From contig MKVB01000001.1 in assembly GCA_001899085.1 (NCBI GenBank), positions 530,785-594,784 of the forward strand: 64,000 nt of DNA, in the 5' to 3' direction. Numbering within the stretch: the first letter of the stretch is position 1; every line of letters begins with the position of its first letter. Under the pieces are notes generated by a model. That model worked only from the letters and a program-made list of their open reading frames with translations, searched no databases and was not told where the DNA came from. The stretch comes from Devosia sp. 66-14. GTDB taxonomy: Bacteria; Pseudomonadota; Alphaproteobacteria; Rhizobiales; Devosiaceae. Made by a program: the position numbers and the translations under genes. This document shows positions 59,452 through 64,000 of this stretch, piece by piece.

Positions 59452-59603
59452 GCTTTTGTGGATTTCTGGAAAGCCAGGAGGATGAGCCCGATAATGGGCA
59501 GCAGGCCGCACACGATGGCCCACAGGGCGACGTTAAGCCCCTTGGCGTTTGCCCAGAAGCCGCCAATGACGCCGAAAATCAACGGAATAACGAGAATGAC
59601 CAT
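59448..59603 (-). CDS. 51-residue two-span membrane peptide
   Basis: A short gene encoding MVILVIPLIFGVIGGFW and a second hydrophobic stretch ALWAIVCGLLPIIGLILLAF, ending KSTKA. AAGGAG lies seven bases before the ATG. Its stop overlaps the next gene's start (ATGA), making it the first gene of a three-gene micro-operon. It resembles small hydrophobic two-helix proteins; no specific role is known. Confidence 0.65.
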   Translation of the reverse strand: MVILVIPLIFGVIGGFWANAKGLNVALWAIVCGLLPIIGLILLAFQKSTKA

Positions 59604-59635
59604 GAACGCTCCTTGCAGGTCAGGCGACGAAAAAC

Positions 59636-59797
59636 CTGCAACGAAATAGCCAATTCGGTCACACCCCCTCTCAGCTCTATTGCACGGCTGCTTGTCGACG
59701 ATTCCGTGCCCGTGTATCGCTGTAGTTGAGACGCGCTAACGTACTGAATGTGGGCGCGTTCCTGCACGCTGCAACGCAATTGGCTATTTCGTTGCAG
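59636..59797. repeat. 20-bp inverted repeat pair before the integrase
   Basis: Arm one at 59636-59655 begins CTGCAACGAAATAG and arm two at 59778-59797 is its exact reverse complement, with 122 bases between. The pair lies between the divergent membrane-peptide and integrase genes and could be recombination or regulatory sites. Confidence 0.6.
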
Positions 59798-59884
59798 AAG
59801 AGCCGCACCACCGAAAAGACAAGGACCCACCACAAGCGCTTGAAGCAGCATCGCGTCCCCTCAAGCCGACCGTCCGATGTCGAA

Positions 59885-60430
59885 ATGCGGCTCTACGACA
59901 GGGCTGGTCGGAGGCTTTACCTGAACCGGGCCGAGCGAAAACAGTTCGCCCGAAGCGCCCGCGCCGAGAGCCCGGCGATGTACCTCCTTTGCCTGACCCT
60001 GCTCTACACAGGCTGCCGCATCAGCGAGGCCCTCGCCTTGACGCCGCAGTCATTCCAGCGCTCGTCGCTCTCGCTTTCCTTGGTGACACTCAAGCGGCGA
60101 CGCCCCGGCGTGGTCCGAGAAATTCCGGTGCCGCGCGACCTCTTCGCGGCCCTCGACCGCGTGCCCGAGGCGCCGACTTCCCGGCTGTTCCCCGTTCATC
60201 GGGCCACGGCGTGGCGGATGGTCAAGGCGGTGCTCGCGCGCGCCTCCATCTCGGGAGCGCAAGCCATGCCGAAGGGACTGCGGCACGGTTTCGGCGTGAA
60301 CGCCATCCAGTGCGGGGTGCCGCTCAACCTGCTGGCCAGATGGATGGGCCACGCGAACATGAAGACAACGGCCATTTATGCTGATGCTACGGGGCCGGAG
60401 GAACGACAGATTGCGGCCCGGATGTGGTAG
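59885..60430 (+). CDS. tyrosine-type recombinase/integrase
   Basis: A 181-residue catalytic-domain-only recombinase: YTGCRISEALALTPQSF with the catalytic Arg near residue 43, KGLRHGFGVNAIQCGVPLNLLARWMGHANMKTTAIYADATG with the His-x-x-x box and GH plus the nucleophilic Tyr. In the HxxR box the Arg is replaced (HGFG), as in a group of short plasmid-borne integrases. The ATG at MRLYDRAGRRLYLNRAER was chosen; upstream in-frame sequence overlaps the inverted repeat and is not conserved-looking. Confidence 0.75.
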   Translation: MRLYDRAGRRLYLNRAERKQFARSARAESPAMYLLCLTLLYTGCRISEALALTPQSFQRSSLSLSLVTLKRRRPGVVREIPVPRDLFAALDRVPEAPTSRLFPVHRATAWRMVKAVLARASISGAQAMPKGLRHGFGVNAIQCGVPLNLLARWMGHANMKTTAIYADATGPEERQIAARMW

Positions 60431-60552
60431 CCGGTGGGCAGGATAAGGCCATTGGGGGTTGCCCATCATCGCGGAGGTGTCGGGGGCCAACGGCAACCCG
60501 ACCCAGGTTTGACCACAAGGCCTGCTCCGGAGTAGCGGAGGGTTGAGAAGTA

Positions 60553-60576
60553 GAAGCCCCGCTATAGCGGGGCTTC
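60553..60576 (-). terminator. rho-independent-type terminator
   Basis: GAAGCCCCGC, a TATA loop and GCGGGGCTTC form a perfect ten-base stem six bases after the stop of the following minus-strand gene. Confidence 0.7.
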
Positions 60577-60581
60577 GTGCT

Positions 60582-60797
60582 TCACCGTTGGGGCAGGCGG
60601 CCGGCGCGCAGGCGCGCACGACCGTTCTCCACCCAAGTTCGGATCTGCTCGCGTAAGACCGTGCGCGCAGAGATCGGAGCCGCAAGCCCGACCCAATTGA
60701 GCGTGGTCGCGTCGGCGGGCGTGGCGATCCACATGCGGATCAGCGCCTGCCGGGTCGTCATGCACTGGTCATAGGTGAACCGGGCGGTAGAGGTCAT
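60582..60797 (-). CDS. small hypothetical protein
   Basis: A 71-residue protein, MTSTARFTYDQCMTTRQALIRMWIATPADATTLNWVGLAA..., with GGAGA seven bases before the ATG and its own terminator. The basic C-terminal end (RTWVENGRARLRAGRLPQR) suggests nucleic-acid contact. Not recognised. Confidence 0.6.
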   Translation of the reverse strand: MTSTARFTYDQCMTTRQALIRMWIATPADATTLNWVGLAAPISARTVLREQIRTWVENGRARLRAGRLPQR

Positions 60798-61018
60798 GGA
60801 TCCATCTCCAAGGGAAAAAGCGATTGAGCTGTTCCCTTATGAAGGAAGCCGGGACCGGAACTGACGCCTCCCACCGCGCCGAAGAAGGCGCGTCAGTCAG
60901 CAGCAGCTGTTAACCAGTAGAGAGCGTCATATGCGCATCGATGAGCATAAGATACATTGACATTTGTGACGGTTCTGCACATCCTTCGGTCGTGACCCTA
61001 CCAACCCGCGAGGATGCG

Positions 61019-61297
61019 ATGACCCACAAGATCATCCAACTGGCGGAACGGCTAAGGGCCAAGGTGACCCGGAAAGGCAAGGATCTCGTCCCGCGTCAGT
61101 CCGAGTTTGATTTTCCGGCTGTGTCCGATGAAGGAGCGGAAGACCCACAGCCCGGCAAAAAGCTGGATAATCGAGGAGATTTCGATATCACCGAGATTCC
61201 GGCACTAACAGTGTGGCAATACGTCGTGATCACGGTCATCGTGACCGTTGCAAGCGGACTAGCCGTCATTGTTATCGCAAAAGCCTTAGGCTTCTGA
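61019..61297 (+). CDS. small membrane protein
   Basis: A 92-residue protein with a basic N-terminal region, an acidic centre and one C-terminal transmembrane helix (WQYVVITVIVTVASGLAVIVIAKALGF). GAGG precedes the ATG by about six bases. A strong terminator follows. Such tail-anchored proteins are common in mobile elements; function unknown. Confidence 0.6.
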   Translation: MTHKIIQLAERLRAKVTRKGKDLVPRQSEFDFPAVSDEGAEDPQPGKKLDNRGDFDITEIPALTVWQYVVITVIVTVASGLAVIVIAKALGF

Positions 61298-61326
61298 CGC
61301 CCGCCCCGCCAAGCCAAGTGTTTCAG

Positions 61327-61353
61327 CCCCCTCCCCGCTCGGAGGGGGTTTTT
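61327..61353 (+). terminator. rho-independent terminator
   Basis: CCCCCTCC and GGAGGGGG form an eight-base stem followed by TTTTT, 30 bases after the small membrane protein. Confidence 0.85.
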
Positions 61354-61494
61354 CGTTGTGCTAGCGGGCATGCCGCCCGGCGAATTAAGGCGAACTTTCG
61401 ACGGTTTTTGTTGCGCATCAGTGTATTTTATGCGCATATGAACTCACCGACGATACCGTTTGCCCTCTGAGGTGAAGCATCATGGAGCTTTTAC

Positions 61495-61839
61495 ATGCGG
61501 ACACAATCACCGACGAGCAACCGTTCACGGAGGCTAAATCTCGGCCTCAGCGAACGGGATGCCATCCGACTGGCCGACCTAGGTGCTCTCACCAACGCCT
61601 CCTCGCAAACGGAGGTCATCAAAAGAGCCCTTCTCACCTACGAAGCGCTTGTTGAACGGCTGGCCGATGGCGCCGAATTCTTCGTGCAGGACGCCGAAGA
61701 TGAGACACCGGTCCCGCTCAACCTGCTGATTGACGTTGAGCCGCGGCAAAGGCTGCCGCGTCTTGGCATTGTCGCCTCGAGCGAGCAAGCCGACCCCCCC
61801 GCCTCTGGTCAGAGGCGACAGGGTAGGAACGGGCGATAA
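61495..61839 (+). CDS. ribbon-helix-helix-like DNA-binding protein
   Basis: A 114-residue protein whose first half, RRLNLGLSERDAIRLADLGALTNASSQTEVIKRALLTYEALVERLADGAEFFVQ, matches the short strand plus two helices of ribbon-helix-helix regulators (strand RLNLGL, helices DAIRLADLGALT and SQTEVIKRALLTYEAL). The basic/acidic C-terminal tail is disordered. It probably regulates island genes. Followed by a terminator. Confidence 0.68.
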   Translation: MRTQSPTSNRSRRLNLGLSERDAIRLADLGALTNASSQTEVIKRALLTYEALVERLADGAEFFVQDAEDETPVPLNLLIDVEPRQRLPRLGIVASSEQADPPASGQRRQGRNGR

Positions 61840-61851
61840 TCGTGAAACGAG

Positions 61852-61880
61852 AACAGGGCCTGCAGGGCCCTGTTTTGTTT
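61852..61880 (+). terminator. rho-independent terminator
   Basis: AACAGGGCC and GGCCCTGTT form a nine-base stem followed by a T-rich tail (TTGTTTTTT). Confidence 0.8.
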
Positions 61881-62070
61881 TTTGGGGATTGGCGCGACCG
61901 GCGCCTCTTCCGCCAGGGATCGAAGCCGGATGGCGGAAACCCATAGGGGTTCCGTTCACAAGAGCCCGGCCCGCAGGGGGCGGCCACGTTTCCCCCTCCA
62001 GTGTCCCTGCCCCTTAACCTTCGCCCGTCACATCGCCATACCTGCAGCGCCGCGGAACGACGAACGGCAC

Positions 62071-62191
62071 CGGCCGGCGCAGCCGGCCGCCGCCGTCACT
62101 CCCGACGCCATCGGGCTTTGCCCGATGATCGGACAACGGGGGTCGATCCCCCCGACCGTCCGATAAAATTTCCGTCGGGAGTGACGGCGGC
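62071..62191. other. hairpin-dense cloverleaf-like structure
   Basis: First CGGCCGGC/GCCGGCCG (62071-62089). Then an 18-bp perfect stem: arm 62089-62106 (GCCGCCGTCACTCCCGAC) and arm 62174-62191, enclosing two inner hairpins: CATCGGGC/CCCGATG and ATCGGAC/GTCCGAT with an inner GGGGG/CCCCC. The result is a three-way or cloverleaf fold of about 100 bases. No protein frame explains it. Candidates: transfer or single-strand origin, or a structured RNA. Confidence 0.6.
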
Positions 62192-62301
62192 TTCCAAACC
62201 CACAGCCGGCAATGGTTTGCACACCGGACCGACCACGTGCACCACGCGTGCCACCCGAAGGGACACGCGCCAATCTATCAACACTATCAGGGTCTTGCGG
62301 T

Positions 62302-62329
62302 TGACAGTTCATGCGGCTGGGGTACGCTT
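62302..62329 (+). promoter_or_regulatory. sigma-70-type promoter of the small transcription unit
   Basis: TTGACA at 62302-62307 and TACGCT at 62324-62329 are separated by 16 bases. It lies upstream of a 35-codon reading frame and a strong terminator. Confidence 0.55.
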
Positions 62330-62391
62330 CCCTTGCTTGGCATGAGCCCAGCAATCCGAAAAACCGCAACCTTTTCAACGGAGCAAGACAG

Positions 62392-62499
62392 ATGTCTTTC
62401 CACCGACGCGGCCTCACGGCCGAACGCGACCCGCATGACCTACGGCACCAGCGGGCGCCGCCCATTTGGGCCCACTGGAACAGCCACCCTACGGGGTGA
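62392..62499 (+). CDS. 35-residue peptide in a self-contained transcription unit
   Basis: Reads MSFHRRGLTAERDPHDLRHQ and ends PPIWAHWNSHPTG, with GGAG about nine bases before the ATG. It lies between a TTGACA promoter and a perfect 10-base terminator stem. The transcript of about 195 bases could equally be a regulatory RNA; the peptide is basic and histidine-rich. Not recognised. Confidence 0.5.
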   Translation: MSFHRRGLTAERDPHDLRHQRAPPIWAHWNSHPTG

Positions 62500-62501
62500 A
62501 T

Positions 62502-62530
62502 CCCGTCCGCCACGGCGGACGGGGATTTTT
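62502..62530 (+). terminator. rho-independent terminator of the small unit
   Basis: CCCGTCCGCC and GGCGGACGGG form a perfect ten-base stem with a two-base loop, followed by GATTTTT. Confidence 0.85.
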
Positions 62531-62628
62531 GACTGACTTTCCGGCCCTCCCCCGCATCCTGCGGACCGTCCTGCGCTAAGGCCAGACGGTGGCCATCAAC
62601 ACTCACCGATAACAAGAAAGCTCCCGCC

Positions 62629-63483
62629 ATGAACGATCTGGCGATGGATCTCGTGCGGCTGTGCCTGCACAACCGCGATGGCTCGATGGCCACGCAAGCA
62701 AACCGGCGCCGCGGCCTCTCGGCTGCGGCCGCCGATCTCTATCAACTCGGCTTCCGGGTCCCGAAGGCCACCTCCCTCAAGCCCAAGCATGTCACGGCGC
62801 TCGTCGACTACTGGTACGGCCAGGGCATCACCACCGCCACGGTCAAGAACCGCGTCGGCTGGCTTAGGTGGTGGGCGGAGAAGGTTGACAAGTCCTCGAT
62901 CATTCCGCGGGACAACCTCGAACTCGGTATTCGCAACCGCGAAGGCGACCAGCGCAACCGCGCGTGGTCCCTGCCTCCGAACTTTTCGTTGCCCGACGCG
63001 CGCATGGTGCTTTCGGTGCGGCTGATGCAAGCCTTTGGACTGCGGGTCGAAGAAGCGCTCAAATTCCGCCCGCGGCAGGCTGATGCGGGGTCCGTCATCC
63101 GCCTGCAAGGTTCATGGACGAAAGGTGGCCGCGCCCGCGAGATTCCGGTGCGCACCTTTGCGCAGCGTGCCCTGCTCGACGAGGCCAAGTACCTCGTGGG
63201 CGCGAACTCCATGATCCCGCCGGACGACACGTTCATCCGGCACCGGCGTCGCCTTGAGCACGAGACCCTGAAGCGCGGTTACACCAATCTGCATGGCCTG
63301 CGGCATCGCTATGCCCAGAACCGCTACCGCGATTTGACCGGCTGGGAATGCCCGAAGACAGGCGGTCCCGCCGCCGGCCAGCTCACTGAGGCGCAACGCA
63401 CCGCCGACAAGGCGGCACGGGCCGCCATCGCTGAGGAACTTGGCCACGCCCGCGTCGCCATCACAGTCGTGTACCTCGGATGA
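62629..63483 (+). CDS. integrase-domain protein (Integrase_1/phage integrase N type)
   Basis: A 284-residue recombinase-like protein. N-terminal core-binding region (TSLKPKHVTALVDYWYGQGITTATVKNRVGWLRWWAEKVDK) and a catalytic region with MQAFGLRVEEALKFRPRQAD (Arg), GLRHRYAQNRYRDLTGWECPKTGG (His-Arg box) and a terminal ELGHARVAITVVYLG with the Tyr. This family is common on ICEs and plasmids. The ATG MNDLAMDLV is close to family start. It is coupled to the next gene (ATGA). Confidence 0.82.
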   Translation: MNDLAMDLVRLCLHNRDGSMATQANRRRGLSAAAADLYQLGFRVPKATSLKPKHVTALVDYWYGQGITTATVKNRVGWLRWWAEKVDKSSIIPRDNLELGIRNREGDQRNRAWSLPPNFSLPDARMVLSVRLMQAFGLRVEEALKFRPRQADAGSVIRLQGSWTKGGRAREIPVRTFAQRALLDEAKYLVGANSMIPPDDTFIRHRRRLEHETLKRGYTNLHGLRHRYAQNRYRDLTGWECPKTGGPAAGQLTEAQRTADKAARAAIAEELGHARVAITVVYLG

Positions 63484-63839
63484 CGGCCATGGATGTCCGC
63501 AACGCCCAGGAAGCCCGCGACTTCGCCACCAACGTACGCGAGGACTATGCCAACGAACTGTACGACCTCCACGGCGTGGCGTTACGCATTCGCCGTGCCG
63601 CCCGCCTTGGCCACCTGTCGGTGCAAATCCATCAGGACCGGCCCATCGACCTCAGGAAGACGGGTGCCGCCGCCTACCTGATCGAAACCCTGTTGATGGC
63701 GGGCTACGAGGCCGAGTGGGTCGAGGTCCGCAAGCATGAACATGGCCCGCGCGGAGACCCGCCGCGTGAGTACCTCTACGAGGAGTTGCTTGTGCAGTGG
63801 CATGTGCGGCTGCACGCAGGCGACCAGGCCAAAACCTGA
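63480..63839 (+). CDS. hypothetical protein coupled to the integrase
   Basis: A 119-residue protein starting within the integrase stop. It contains LRIRRAARLGHLSVQIHQDRPIDLRKTGAAAYLIETLLMAGYEAEWVEV, which looks like a compact alpha/beta domain. Not recognised; the coupling suggests an accessory of the recombinase, for example an excision factor, but no HTH is visible. Confidence 0.6.
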   Translation: MTAMDVRNAQEARDFATNVREDYANELYDLHGVALRIRRAARLGHLSVQIHQDRPIDLRKTGAAAYLIETLLMAGYEAEWVEVRKHEHGPRGDPPREYLYEELLVQWHVRLHAGDQAKT

Positions 63840-63847
63840 CCTACCCC

Positions 63848-63872
63848 GCAAAGCCACCACCGGTGGCTTTGC
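63848..63872 (+). terminator. hairpin after the integrase operon
   Basis: GCAAAGCCACC and GGTGGCTTTGC form a perfect 11-base stem with a three-base loop. No strong T-run follows. Confidence 0.55.
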
Positions 63873-63944
63873 CGCTCCGCTTTCCCAGGGCAAACAGTAC
63901 CGCCAACGGGTGCGCGCGAGCCCACGTCCCGCTACGCTGCTTAC

Positions 63945-64000
63945 ATGGCTTTTGAACTGAAACGCGACGAACCGGCGCACTGCGTTGAGCAGATGACGGG
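63945..64000 (+). CDS. possible start of a gene cut by the window edge
   Basis: An ATG opens a frame MAFELKRDEPAHC... that runs off the window. No good ribosome site is visible. The opening resembles CHAD-domain proteins, but 18 codons are too few to decide. Confidence 0.3.
   Translation, partial: MAFELKRDEPAHCVEQMT

Noticed and set aside
62028-62693. 221-codon minus-strand frame over the hairpin region
   Set aside because: Runs through terminators, promoter and inverted repeats; explained better as non-coding structure.
63736-63960. 74-codon plus-strand frame across the end of the integrase operon
   Set aside because: Mostly inside another gene and over a terminator hairpin.
1-64000. CRISPR array, rRNA or intact tRNA
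   Set aside because: No regularly spaced repeats and no rRNA-like sequence seen; the only tRNA-like sequence is the truncated tRNA-Leu.

Overview
The first 30.7 kb is GC-rich chromosomal backbone of an alphaproteobacterium, most likely Hyphomicrobiales (Rhizobiales) and plausibly Devosia or a relative. The basis is gene content typical of that order (a cysE/DUF3126 neighbourhood, a BTLCP transglutaminase-like protein, PAS_5 and PilZ proteins, a short CHCC zinc-finger protein), dense gene packing with many ATGA overlaps, and palindromic intergenic repeats. No taxonomic marker gene is present, so this is inference.

Backbone, left to right: housekeeping and small conserved genes (hisI, slyX plus rhomboid protease, cysE, an alpha/beta hydrolase, an FAD monooxygenase, an MFS exporter); a gluconate/pentose-phosphate group (6-phosphogluconate dehydrogenase, a gluconate 5-dehydrogenase-like SDR, gluconokinase); a VOC gene broken by an in-frame stop; a TetR regulator divergent from a DHFR-family gene with a perfect 22-bp operator between them; stress genes (CsbD, MerR/TipA-like); and a large alkylation-damage repair block at 21.7-27.1 kb (ada, alkA, an unknown gene, alkB, a small unknown gene, two ogt paralogues and a 2OG-Fe(II) oxygenase). 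With another ogt at 15.6 kb, four methyltransferase domains lie within 11.5 kb. The two ogt units in the block share an identical 14-bp promoter-proximal element. The backbone ends with a compact YcaO-TfuA modified-peptide cluster: a TPR protein, a 33-residue peptide gene (TTG start, ideal Shine-Dalgarno), YcaO and TfuA.

At 30,705-30,762 lies the 3' part of a tRNA-Leu(UAA) gene on the minus strand. Its 5' half is missing, and the sequence type changes abruptly to the right. I read this as one end of a tRNA-integrated mobile island that runs beyond the right edge of the window. The island carries two tyrosine-recombinase-type genes, a ParB-like protein, a broken ArdC antirestriction gene and many defence-type genes: a Gabija pair (OLD-family nuclease plus UvrD-like helicase), an IetAS-like pair (AAA ATPase plus subtilase), CoiA-like and Mrr-like nucleases, an AlbA_2 protein, a DUF3800 protein and HEPN-type genes. 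It also carries a small-protein/desaturase/B3-B4 operon, a micro-operon of a 51-residue membrane peptide with two paralogous lipoproteins, and a hairpin-dense non-coding segment followed by a complete small transcription unit.

Several island genes are interrupted by single-base frameshifts (an AbiJ-like nuclease, ArdC, a HisKA_2 histidine kinase, a HEPN-type gene). These may be real decay or indel errors in the assembly. No rRNA, CRISPR array or intact tRNA is visible. No conjugation genes are in view, so whether the island is an ICE or a simpler integrated element cannot be decided here.
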